Of a stretch of DNA of 64,000 bases, positions 51,640-61,707 are shown piece by piece. A program made the position numbers and the translations under genes. Origin of the DNA: Monosporascus cannonballus (lineage: Eukaryota; Ascomycota; Sordariomycetes; Xylariales). The notes beneath the pieces are model-generated. The model was not told the origin of the DNA and did not search any database. It saw only the letters and a list, made by a program, of their open reading frames with translations. Within the stretch, counting starts at the first letter, position 1, and every line of letters starts with the position of its first letter. Location of the stretch: positions 62,001 through 126,000 of the forward strand of contig QJNS01000130.1 in assembly GCA_004154925.1 (NCBI GenBank), given 5' to 3'.

Positions 51640-54590
51640 AAAATTGTCTTTATTTCGTATATTTATTCGTTTTTTATTTTTATATTGTTTTATATCGTAT
51701 ATACCTTAATTATATTCGCTATTAACTTAAATAAAGAAATATAAAAAATTAAATAAAATTTAACTTTTAATAAACTTTTTAAGTAATAAAATTTTTCTAA
51801 GATTTTCTTAACGATTTTATATAAACCGATATATTTAAAATCGAATATCTTATTAAATCGTTTTATTTAAATATTTTTTATAACGAGAAAAACAATTTTC
51901 TCTTTTTTAAAAATTAATCTTTTTAACTTTTTTTAATTATAATATCTGCTTATTTAATTTCGTACGAATTTTAATTTTAATTTTATTTTTTAATACAGTT
52001 ATTATAATTACTTTAATGTAAAGCTTTTTTTATTATTAATTAAACTATTATCGCGTATTTCTTTATAAACTTTTTAAAATAAAACCAATATTTACGTTTA
52101 CAAATATTATCTTAATGCTTTTATAATAGCTAATATTATAAGTTAATTATGTAATTAATCATTTCTTAACCTAATTATTTTATTTATAATTATTATAATA
52201 TTGTAAGTAAATGTTTAAAATTTAATTTATTCTTTTTATTTATTTATTTATTTAAAATTTAAATATGTTAAATAACTTATAATTTAAGCCGATTTATGGT
52301 ATAAAGCTTTACCAAAATTATAATACGAAAATTAATTTTTTATTTGATATAAGTATTATAAATAATCCGTAAATATTAAAAATATATTTACAGAAAATTT
52401 ATGTTAATTATTTGATATTTATGTTTTTATAATATAATAAAAAATAGGAAAGTTTCGTAAATCGATCGATAATTACGAAAATACTATCGTAATATATTTT
52501 CGTAATCAAATTTTTTAATATAAAAAGTTTAATAATAAAATCAAATATAATTAAATACCATAATTACTTTACAACTAATAATAATAATAATTTTTCGTAT
52601 AGCATATGTCGTCGTATTTTTACTTTAATACAAATATCGTATTATCATATAATTTTTTATATTATTAATATTATTTGAAAAAGAAATATATACGTTAAAG
52701 TTTTTCTTAAGTTTTATAAATCCCTAAATTTTTATATAATTAATGTTCGTTTATTTCTCGTATTAAATTCTTCCGGTATTCCTTTGGAATTTATATCTTA
52801 TTTATTTTTTGGTTTTCTAGGAAATTATCATTATATTATTAAATTTTCTAATACATATTATAACGTATTACCCGAATTATCGTAATTTCTCGTAAACGTA
52901 AATATCTTTTTATAATAATATCAAAAATTATATAGCTAATTTTAACCAATTTCTTTTCGAAATTTAATTATTTGCTTAAAATATTTATTTTGTTATTTTT
53001 TAATCTGTTCTTATAAATAATAACGAAATCGAAATTCGTTAATTTTTCCGTATATCTTAATTATCGTTTTATAAATTTTATAAACGTAATAAATTATATA
53101 AGATTTTAATAATTCGTATAAACCTTGACCTAATATAAGTTTTTCTTTAAGAAGTATTTAAACTCCTAAAATACCTTATTAATAGCTATAAATTTCTTAT
53201 TTGGAATACTGTAATTAAATTCGGTTGCTTTTAATTTATACGAAAAAAAATATAATAAATTATAATTTGCCTTAATTATTTCGCTATCCAATTATTATAT
53301 TCAATATATAATCCGAAATATCGGTTTTTAATTTAACGGAACGATTTAAATTATATATAATTAATATTAATTCGTTAATAATCGTATCCTTAATAATCTG
53401 AAATATTTTTTCCGTATTTAGTATTTATTTAAATTCTTTTTTTTTTCTTAAAATTTATTAAAAATATAATTATTTTATTAAAATTTCGAATAAATTTTCT
53501 GCAATAATTGGCGAATCCAAAAAATACCTACATTTCCTTAATTATTATTAACATTTATTATTCTATAATTACAATAATTTTCTTAAGATTTATCTTAATA
53601 TATCCTAAAGTAATAATATATTCGAAATATTTTACTCTTTATATATAAAATTAATTCTTTTTTGCGTTAATAAATAGTTTTGCGTTTTATAGAACTTAAA
53701 AAATTTTAAAGACGTATTATATATATATTTTTTCTATTTTTGAAAAAATAAAAATATTATTAAGATAATAAATAACGAAAATATCAAAATATTTTATAAT
53801 ATATAATTAATTATTGGCTAAAAAATTACTAATACGTTTGTAACTCTTATTAATATAATTAAATTTTTAAGTAATTCATATTTTATTTTAAAAGGTATTT
53901 TTTATTTATATCTTCTTTTAATCTTAATAAAATTATATTTATTTTTAAAATCGAATATTATAAATTATTTAATTCCGTAAAATTGGTTTTTAATTTCCGT
54001 TTGTAAAGGTAATAATATTTAATTTTTAATAATATCGTCGTTTAATTATTAATAATTAACTACAGATCGTAATTTCCCATTTTTTTAATACGAAAAATAT
54101 AAAATATCTTATTAATAATTTCGAAAATCGAATTTATCTTTTTTATAACCGATTTTCCAGGAATCCTTTAAAAATATATAATTTACTTTTATTAAAGTTA
54201 TAAATAAGGTAAAACTTTATCGAAAATCATTTTTTGAAAATTATTTCATAATTCTATTCATTATATTCTAATAACTTTATATTAAGTTCCCTTTTAAAAG
54301 ACTATTTATATTTATAATATTACAGTAATATATTATTCAAATTCTTTAATTTTTAAAATTATTGTTCTTATTTTAAATCGTTATTTAATTGTTCTAATTT
54401 CGTTTTAATAATAATAATAATACGGTATATTTTTCGTTAATATCCGTTTTCTTTTTTATGTTTTATTTTTTTAAGTAATAAAATATTTATTATATCTTTA
54501 TACTTACATTCGTCGCCATTATCAATTAAATATTAAAATCTTAATATTTTTTTATTTATTAATAAAATATAAGGCGAACCTTATTTAGCT
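51640..54590 (-). pseudogene. pol of element G
   Basis: This is collinear with the C and F pol. The plus-strand AAAAATATTATTAAGATAAT at 53749-53768 is the decayed RT active-site region. There is no open frame. Confidence 0.75.
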
Positions 54591-56756
54591 AATTTCGCCA
54601 TTAATTAAAATTTCGTATTAACGTATTTATAATAATCCTAAAATTATATCATAATTCCCAAATAAAACGATATTAAAATTAACCGTTTAATATCGTCTTT
54701 AAATAAAAATCTCGAAATAATTAATTTTACGTACAATTTTTCCGTTATCGTAAACAAATTCCTAACTTTTGGCATTTATCGGTACATAAGGTTCTAATTT
54801 ATATTTCTATAATAATATAAACTTCTTAATTATATTTAATATAATATAATTCCCGTTTAAAATTCCGTAATTTATTATTATAATATATTAATACGTTCCG
54901 AATCGTATTTCCAAAGTAATAAAATTATTACCGTTTTTTATTATTGTATTTAAAACCTTTTTTAAAAAATTTCTTTTAATTTTTTAAAATTTTATTATTT
55001 TACGGCTTTTTTACAGATAATCTTTTTTTCAATTCTTATTCGAATTTATTAAACCTTACTTATATTTTTTTGTTTAACGTATTAAACTGCTATATTTATT
55101 GTTGTTGCCGGCATATTATTCTTTCGAACTATATTAATTATTCTTAATTTTTTATAATTATTTTCTTTATCGAATAAATTATTTTTTTATAGTTACAATT
55201 ACATCTTATTATGCGTTATTTTAGTTATCGTTTTAAAGATTTCCTATAAATTAATATATTTCTTTTTAATAACTTTTTTTTCTTAGGAATCCGCAATAAA
55301 TACCAATTAAAAATAAAATTCCGTAATAATTTTTTAATAATATTTTTCTACCGTATATTAAATTAACTCCTTTTTCATTTAATAATTATACTATCCATAA
55401 TAACAAAAAGGGTTTTGTTGCGGGCATTACTTTTCTTTAGGTTTACTTTTTGTTTCGGCTAATTATTGGATATTTTTAGGCTTATAATTCAAAATTATTA
55501 ATATTATTATTTGTCGTTTTTATTATGCCCGGTACGGTTTAAAAAATCGCATTTTTTATAATATATACGGGTAATTTCTATATAAATATATTATTTTTAT
55601 TCCTTATAATCGGGATATTCTTGTCGTTAACAATATATAATATATATTTTATTATATTAATTAAAAATTCCGAGCAAAACTTTTGTATTTTATCCCAGTA
55701 TTTGTATAATTATTTTCGTAATATTTTTTATTATACTTACAATACTTATTAAATTAATTTTTTAACTTTTCGTATTTTTCGTTAAAATTTTTATCGTAAT
55801 AATCCTTATTAGACATTTTGCTATAAACTTATTATATACTTGGCTTAAATTATGTTAATAACTTTATTACCGTGTGTTTAATTATTTTTAAATTATTTTT
55901 CCGATATAATAGTCCAGTTATTTTACCGTAATTTCTTTGGTTTCTTATATTTATCAGCCTTATATTCCATTTTACCATAATTAAAGCATTTAATCTAACT
56001 TTAAACTTATTTATAGATAACGCCGAATTCTATAAGTTTTAATGTTATTCCGTAAAAAGTAAAAGGTATATCTCCTTTTCTCCTTTATTTAAATTTATAT
56101 CCCGAATATAAAATATATTATCCTTTTTTTCATCGTTTTTCAAATTATTAATTATTAATTTTAATTATTTTTATAATATATTAATTTAAGGTAACTAATT
56201 ATTTAATCCAAAGAATTTTATTTTTTATATTATCCCTTAACCTTTTATAAAATATATTAATAAAAATATCGGTTTTATCGTTTCCTTATCCGGCCTTAAC
56301 CGCAAAACTTTTAAAAATTACGGCATATTTGACGTATATCTTTTTTGTTAAAAATATAAGAATTATTAAGCTGTAAATCGTTTTTTATCCGGATTACTAA
56401 AATTATCGCGCATTTTGTTTTCAAAATTGGTATAAATTAAAGAAATCTTATTAATAAAATCTTCCTTATTTATTTTTCTTATTTTTAAGAAATTTGTTAT
56501 AATAAGGTTAAATTAATTAATTATATTTCTTATTAGGTATATTCCTATTATTAGGACCATATCCGCTAAGTTATTAAAATTTAAAAAACGAAAATAAATT
56601 CGTACTTAAATGAAGAAAATCTAAAAATTATCAAACTTTTTTTTAACTCCCGAATTTGAACCTAAAATTAAAGGTTTTTTAAATACTGGTTAATATTTTA
56701 ACAATATTAAATATTATTGAAAATTTAACGGTATTATTAAATAAAACCTTATAACG
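54591..56756 (-). pseudogene. gag-protease of element G
   Basis: It is collinear with the F gag (47831-50064) and directly follows the 5' LTR in minus-strand sense. It is RIP-mutated. Confidence 0.75.
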
Positions 56757-57181
56757 TATAATAACTAAATAATTTAACTAATTATTAAATCTTAAGTTAA
56801 CCGATTTATATTAATAAAAATATCGTAAAAATCTAAATAATAAATATAATAACGTATTATATTTCTTAATACCGAAAATATTTTATTATAAATAATTAAT
56901 ATTAATAAATATTACAAATTAAATTATTTAAATTATAAAAATAATAAACATATATATTTTTATTTTGGCTTTAGGTATTTATTATGGTTTAACGATATTT
57001 CTTTAATTAAATCCTCTTAAGCCCCTTTAAGCCCCCTCTGGTACTTATCCGGCTCAAGCCTTTTGGTCTAATCAGGGCCCTTAAGCCCTTTCAGCCAATC
57101 ACGTAACTTCTTAGCTAGGTCGGGGTCTGGTTCTTCAGGATCCCGACCGTTTTCAGAAGCCAAGACGGTTAGGTCATAACA
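56757..57181 (-). repeat. 5' LTR of element G
   Basis: The U3 half (about 57000-57181) is GC-rich, the rest AT-rich. TCACGTAA lies at 57099-57106. It ends GGTCATAACA. Confidence 0.88.
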
Positions 57182-57187
57182 GTAATA

Positions 57188-57276
57188 CGGAATTCGTTAA
57201 AGACTTTTACGAAGTCAGTACGACAAACGATAAAAAAACGAAAAACGCGACGGATTTTGAAAATACGAAACGACAT
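57188..57276 (-). pseudogene. ORF3 of element E, proximal part with start codon
   Basis: It starts at ATG 57276 (MSFRIFKIRRVFRF), clearly homologous to the F ORF3 start, and is cut by F at 57188. It continues at 32848. The 90 bp between this ATG and the LTR correspond to the leader of the other ORF3 copies. Confidence 0.72.
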
Positions 57277-57368
57277 AATTACAGAAAATAAAAAAAGGTT
57301 ATTTACCAAATAAAGAAAAAAAGGAAAAGAAAATCTTAACGGCAAGATTTTTGAGAAAAGGAAAATCG

Positions 57369-57742
57369 TATTACGATTTAATAGGTTTCGACCTTAAAAA
57401 ACAGTCAAATACGGATTATACGAGCCATTTTCGAGTTACGTTACGGTAATTACTATTAAGCCAGTGATTATTAATAATTAGAGGTAATCCTAAGCGATTA
57501 TGATAATTACCGGCTGCGTAATTATAAATAATTAAATTAAAAAAAGAAAAATAAATATGTTTATTATTTTCCATAATTTAAATAATATTAGTTTATAATA
57601 ATAATTTGTTATTTAAGGTATTTTTGGTATTACGAGGCGTAATACGTTACTGTATTTATTATTCAGTTTCCCACGATATTCCTGCCAATATAAACTCGTA
57701 TGACTAAGGTTTATTAGTTGGTTAAACCCCCTAGCCATTATA
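57369..57742 (+). repeat. 3' LTR of element E
   Basis: It starts TATTACGATT (TGTTACGACC with RIP changes) and ends GCCATTATA. It is followed by AGGAT, the same five bases as before the 5' LTR. Its U3 is clearly more RIP-damaged than that of the 5' LTR. Confidence 0.88.
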
Positions 57743-57747
57743 AGGAT

Positions 57748-57822
57748 GCCGTAAAATCTCTGTATATTTTTAAACATTTCCACAAAGGTGTATTCACCCC
57801 CCCTCCCTCCCTCTTTATATTT

Positions 57823-57890
<68 letters not shown>

Positions 57891-57906
57891 TGGCTCCAGG
57901 TTTTGA
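57748..57906 (+). pseudogene. 3' continuation of the gene split by element E
   Basis: With E and one AGGAT removed, the frame ending ...SFIPED at 9388 continues as AVKSLYIFKHFHKGVFTP from 57748. It then runs into the microsatellite and stops at 57904-57906. The true C-terminus is probably altered by repeat expansion. The gene would converge with the lectin gene. Confidence 0.45.
57821..57891. repeat. (TTTC)n microsatellite
   Basis: About 17 perfect units, not interrupted by mutation. It generates spurious KKER and FFLS repeat frames on the two strands. Confidence 0.97.
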
Positions 57907-57936
57907 AGAAGACTGTACTGAAATAGCGTCAATAGA

Positions 57937-57942
57937 TTTATT
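57937..57942 (-). promoter_or_regulatory. AATAAA polyadenylation-type signal for the lectin gene
   Basis: This is an AATAAA on the minus strand about 67 nt downstream of the lectin stop codon. Its distance is plausible; fungi use such signals loosely. Confidence 0.45.
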
Positions 57943-58008
57943 TTGTAGATCCAGAACTGCTGCTCCATCGTCCAGCTTCAACCAAGCATTTCGAAGTCTC
58001 CGCTCGAC

Positions 58009-59144
58009 TTAAGTATTTCGGATGTTATTAATTAAAAAACCGCCCCGATAATCCCATCCTCCCCAGCTATTACCATCCAACGACTGATGGTAAAGACCAT
58101 TGTCAACACCAACAGCGAACACATCAAGCCAATCCATACCTCCTGGGGCAGTGGAAGGCGCGCTAAAGAATCTAGTGTCTCCCCGTCTTGCCCATGCTTC
58201 CCAGCTATTCCCGTTCCACCGTCTCTGCCAGACAGAGTTGTCGGTCCCAAGTGCAAAGACATCCAGTCGGTTCGGAGCCCGAGACACACAGCTGATATCA
58301 CTTATGATTGTTCCGCCCAAGGATTCCCAGCCACCCCAGCTAATTCCGTCCCACCAGTTATGCAACAATTCATTGGTGGGCCCCTTTGCAAATAAGTCCA
58401 GCCGATTTGGGCCCCAACTGACGGCACAGATCGGCCCTGTCAGGTTACCGCCCAGGCTTTCCCACTGACTCCAGCTCCCGGCCCACCACCTATGGAGGCA
58501 GGTATTGCTGGTCCCGAGGGCAAAGATATCAAGCCGGTTCGCACCCCAGCTGACGGCTTCAATACCACTGTTCAGCCATCCACCCAAGTGCGGTTCTCCA
58601 CCCAGGGTCACCCATTCAACCCACCGGCTTCCATCCCACCCAGAATGCCAGCCGGCCATATCCGCTCCCCGAGCAAATAAATCGATCCGGCCAGGACCCC
58701 AGGTAACAGCCTTAATGGAGCTCGTTAAATATCCTCCAAGGTTCTGCCAACCACTCCAGCTGCCGCCATCCCAGGAGGCATGATAGCAAGAGTTTTCTCG
58801 GCCAACGGCAAAGAGGTTAATGCTGTTTGGACCCCGGCTCACTGCTTCAGGGAGGCTGTACCACCCTCTAACTGGGAGCTGTTCCCATATCCAACTGTTG
58901 CCATTCCACCAATGGTGCCAGATATGACTGTCAGCATGTAAGCTGAAGGAGTGGACACGAGTAGGGCCCCATGACACAGTTGATAGTTGTTTTGATACGG
59001 AGCCGGCTTGCGTAACTATTGAGATGTAATACGTTGAGCATCAATTAACATTCCATTATTTCAGCCATAGTTGGGGCTAAGGACTAACTTACCACGCAGG
59101 AAAAGTCCCCACAAGAAGACAGCGGACAGAATTTTCAAATGCAT
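58009..59144 (-). CDS. secreted seven-bladed beta-propeller lectin, PLL/DUF346-like
   Basis: Two exons. Exon 1 is 59144-59093 and exon 2 is 59015-58009, with a 77-nt intron (GTAAGT at 59092, AATAG ending at 59016). They join in frame to a 352-residue protein. Residues 1-21 ([21 protein letters not shown]) form a standard signal peptide; without exon 1 the protein would start inside the first blade. The rest is seven repeats of about 45 residues, each with a [15 protein letters not shown] start, an H/Q-x-WWDG or NGNSW segment and a W-x-LGG end. This is the repeat of the Photorhabdus PLL-type lectins (DUF346-like), which fold as seven-bladed propellers and bind fucose and related glycans between blades. 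An extracellular carbohydrate-binding role is inferred; the ligand is unknown. There are no stops or RIP-like damage, although E ends only 267 bp downstream. It is the most credible functional gene here. Confidence 0.9.
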
Positions 59145-59159
59145 GTTAAGCTTTACAGG

Positions 59160-59167
59160 CTTTTATA
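59160..59167 (-). promoter_or_regulatory. TATAAAAG box upstream of the lectin gene
   Basis: TATAAAAG on the minus strand, 15 nt before the ATG. This is close for a classical TATA box, so transcription may start very near the ATG, or the element may be coincidental. Confidence 0.35.
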
Positions 59168-59689
59168 GGAGATTAGTAGGAAATGGATTGCATAAAGACG
59201 CAAAGCATTTACTGTTATTCCCTTAAAGTTGCATGGAATAAACAATGTCAGATGGGGAGCGTGATCGGGTCAGATTGTATAACCGTGGTGAGAGGGGCTT
59301 ATTTATCTTTGCTGGAATGTTGGGAGAAGAAAAGTAAAAAATATGTTAGCACTGTTCAGTTTGAATCTGAGCTGAGATCATACGTCGACAGAAATGATCA
59401 ACATGCTCACCTTGCAATAATATCTGAAAGCAGTAACATGTACTTTGCAGAAAAATAAAGCATAGTTGCCTACTTTGAGTTGCATTGCAGTGCAGTGATG
59501 ATATGTGACTATGCTTGAGGATTATGTAGTAAGATGTGCCAAGCTGTACGAAGCAGTACCCAGACCTAATATTGAAAAGTGATATTGAAAAGCGATGTAG
59601 CTTTCCACCAATGCCAATAACGACACACACGCCATCCGGGAGGGGGTGATATGTCCCATTCAAGAACTTCAGCTTGCGCAGACCGCGCC
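59168..59689. other. intergenic region upstream of the lectin gene
   Basis: Composition is normal. A 91-codon plus-strand frame (59183-59458) and a 105-codon minus-strand frame (59346-59663) overlap each other, lack recognisable motifs and are probably chance. The region presumably contains the lectin promoter. Confidence 0.45.
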
Positions 59690-60830
59690 CCCTTAACTCC
59701 GTAGATCAATCCCAGCTTCAACACCGCCGTCCGTTCCCCGCATGAACGCTACTGTCGGGATGTATAGGTTTTTGACCTCCACTCCGAGGTCACAGGAACA
59801 GCTTCGGGTACTGTAGCCTTCTCTAGGATCGATGGGATGTGTAGATATTCTTGCGTCTGCACGGCCGCCTTCACTACACCCAGAACGTTACGTTCAAGGA
59901 CTGACACCGAATCGCCAGACCAATCATCAGGGAGCATACCTATAACATGGGCAAGATCCCAAAATGCGCGTTTCAATATTTCGCTGCGCATGTCCTGCGA
60001 CCCCAGCCTCTGTTATTATCCACGGCCTGGGCTAGAAGAGCCGGCATGTATGCTGGGCCGTACCGCTGGTTCTATGTCCAGCCCCACAGGGTTGGGGCTC
60101 CTTCCTAGGTGTCATTAATGCTGAAGAGTCGGAAGCTGTTTGTGTGGGGAAGTAGCGCCCGGCGACCGACGACCCACTCGAAGCCTTGCTGAATTCCCGG
60201 CTTGCCAGAGAAAACTTGCAAAGTAACTTCAGAGGCGGCATAATAGGCATCTGGAATGGGGCCAATGAGCCCCTTTGCGCACGTCTAGTCCATATGACCG
60301 GAGGCGCTGGCAATGCCCAACAGCCGTTCGGCAAAAGTGAAGGTCGAACGCATGCCGGCCCAGTTTTGCGTCCTATAGTCTACGCAACCATGCTGGGGAA
60401 GCCAGGCCAGCCCGGGCAAGGTGTCCGAAGTTAAATCGGGACCCGAGTCCTAGGCCATGGATGATCATATTGCTTTCGGGAAATGCCGCCCAAATAGGGT
60501 ACTAATCCTACCCTCGCGGCCTCCAGTAGAATCGCGTTGTGATTGAGAGTGGAGATGTCACAGTCTGTGCGCTCGGGGTGGTCAGAAGCGAATCTCGGGT
60601 CTCTTCCGAGATCGTCGATGACTACGGAGATGATGAGTGTATTGAAGGGTGTGGTATGCCAAGGGCACAGAGCCAAAATCCTGTAGCTATATGGGCATGA
60701 GTTCCCCATCCTACAACAACAATACTGATAGGTCGAACTAGTCCAATATTCTCATGCGTATAACCATACTTCATCGGTAACATAATGTGAGACCCTGACA
60801 TCACACACTGAAGCATATAACTGAAGAAAC
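59690..60830 (-). pseudogene. unidentified broken gene with three in-frame TAG codons
   Basis: The minus strand reads protein-like sequence with C/G-ending codons. A 92-codon frame from ATG 60709 includes FNTLIISVVIDDLGRDPRF. A second frame from about 60437 runs down to about 60000 (PDLTSDTLPGLAWLPQHG, then LIGPIPDAYYAASEVTLQVF). It is broken only by TAG at 60287-60285, 60107-60105 and 60074-60072, as expected if CAG became TAG. A third frame at 59991-59749 (MRSEILKRAFWDLAHVIG) is followed in another frame by TAVLKLGLIYGVKG. The frame changes mean indels or unrecognised introns. I do not recognise the family. Confidence 0.45.
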
Positions 60831-61126
60831 TGTATTGATAGGTTGTTGACTTCCCTAGAAGGTCCTAGCTAAAAGTGAGGGTAGCGGAGTCTCCTTAAAC
60901 ACACATTAAAACAGTTACAGTGAAGAGAAAACTGTACCAAAGATGGATGATTTTATCTCCCTTTAGGAGCTGAGCAAACTAGGCTAAGGCTTGGCTTGTT
61001 TGATCAGCTTCAGCTAGGCTTGACACATAAACCTATTACACTACGATACGCAACTCTGTATTCCTAGGGCTGGGCGAAACAAGCCGTCGAAGAGGGCCCT
61101 AGCTAGCAGACTATACGTGTAGGAAT

Positions 61127-61157
<31 letters not shown>

Positions 61158-61680
61158 AAGATATAACGCTTGGACTAACAGAGTTCGAGCGCCCGACCTT
61201 TTGTCATATTCCAATACCCATTTAGTATAAGCCTGGCACCGACGCAATCAGAAGGACTTCAAGGTTTAATACAAAAAGAGTTGCAATTAATCTAATACTA
61301 CGCTGTGTTGAATAAGAACCTAAATCAGGCGGAGGAATAAATGATACAGAGGGTACAGCGTTTCCCCTAGGATATATACATTAGCGGGTTTGGCCGGTCG
61401 TTAATATCCTCTATCAGCCGTGTTATGGCGGCCTCCTTCTCCCAGTTCAAGCAGAAAGTTACCTAAATGGCAGGATTTGGCTTAATATTTCCTGTTCGTT
61501 TCGCATCTAAGTCGCCATCGCCAGGCACCGTCAGGGCGCGGGACCGGTATCGCTCCCACGTATCCCGCAATATCTTTTTTCGCCATCTTAAAAAGGCGAT
61601 TCATTAGCTGTGTAGCCGTAAAAATCGAGAACGATGCGTCCAAAATGTTGCCAGGTATCAGATCTGATAAGGTCCCGCCA
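60831..61680. other. GC-normal region, no gene seen
   Basis: Short frames only. At 60970-61110 there are AGCTGAGCAAACTAGG- and TAGGGCTGGGCGAAACAAGC-like sequences reminiscent of hAT-type terminal regions, but I find no matching pair of ends. Confidence 0.35.
61127..61156. repeat. compound (AC)n(AT)n microsatellite
   Basis: Seven AC units followed by eight AT units. Confidence 0.95.
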
Positions 61681-61707
61681 TAGTAATGGGGCCCTACGTT
61701 AGGGCGA

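Larger units (their letters stand above)
50435..57181 (-). mobile_element. complete Ty3/Gypsy element G
   Basis: This uninterrupted copy, 6,747 bp long, has LTRs of 426 and 425 bp. GTAAT occurs perfectly on both sides (50430-50434 and 57182-57186). It shows the full family plan in one piece: LTR, gag, pol, antisense ORF3, LTR in minus-strand sense. Confidence 0.92.
32849..57187 (-). mobile_element. Ty3/Gypsy element F, carrying T and G
   Basis: It is bounded by LTRs 32849-33218 and 50065-50434 plus a few bases ending at 57187. Flanking 5-mers are CCGAA (32844-32848) and CGGAA (57188-57192), 4 of 5 identical. Removing T and G leaves about 6.7 kb. Joining the flanks restores a continuous ORF3 of element E, which independently supports these boundaries. 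Confidence 0.83.
9389..57742 (+). mobile_element. Ty3/Gypsy element E with five younger elements nested inside
   Basis: The left LTR starts TGTTACGACC at 9389 and the right LTR ends at 57742. The five bases before (9384-9388) and after (57743-57747) are both AGGAT. Plus-strand pieces fall in the right order: gag 9764-11448, protease/linker 23668-24595, RT and integrase 29564-32250, antisense ORF3 32300-32848 plus 57188-57276, then the 3' LTR. Each break coincides with the outer ends of another element (A, C, F) flanked by its own 5-bp duplication. Without the inserts E is about 6.8 kb. Confidence 0.88.

Noticed and set aside
57613..58012. Lys/Glu/Arg-repeat and Phe/Leu/Ser-repeat ORFs on both strands
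   Set aside because: They are translations of the (TTTC)n microsatellite, not genes.
58032..58783. Several plus- and minus-strand ORFs overlapping the lectin gene
   Set aside because: They are shadows of the lectin exon; only the minus-strand frame with seven repeats has family-like structure.
61160..61250. tRNA or SINE: GAGTTCGAGCGCCC resembles a pol III B box
   Set aside because: No A box at the right distance and no cloverleaf could be drawn on either strand.
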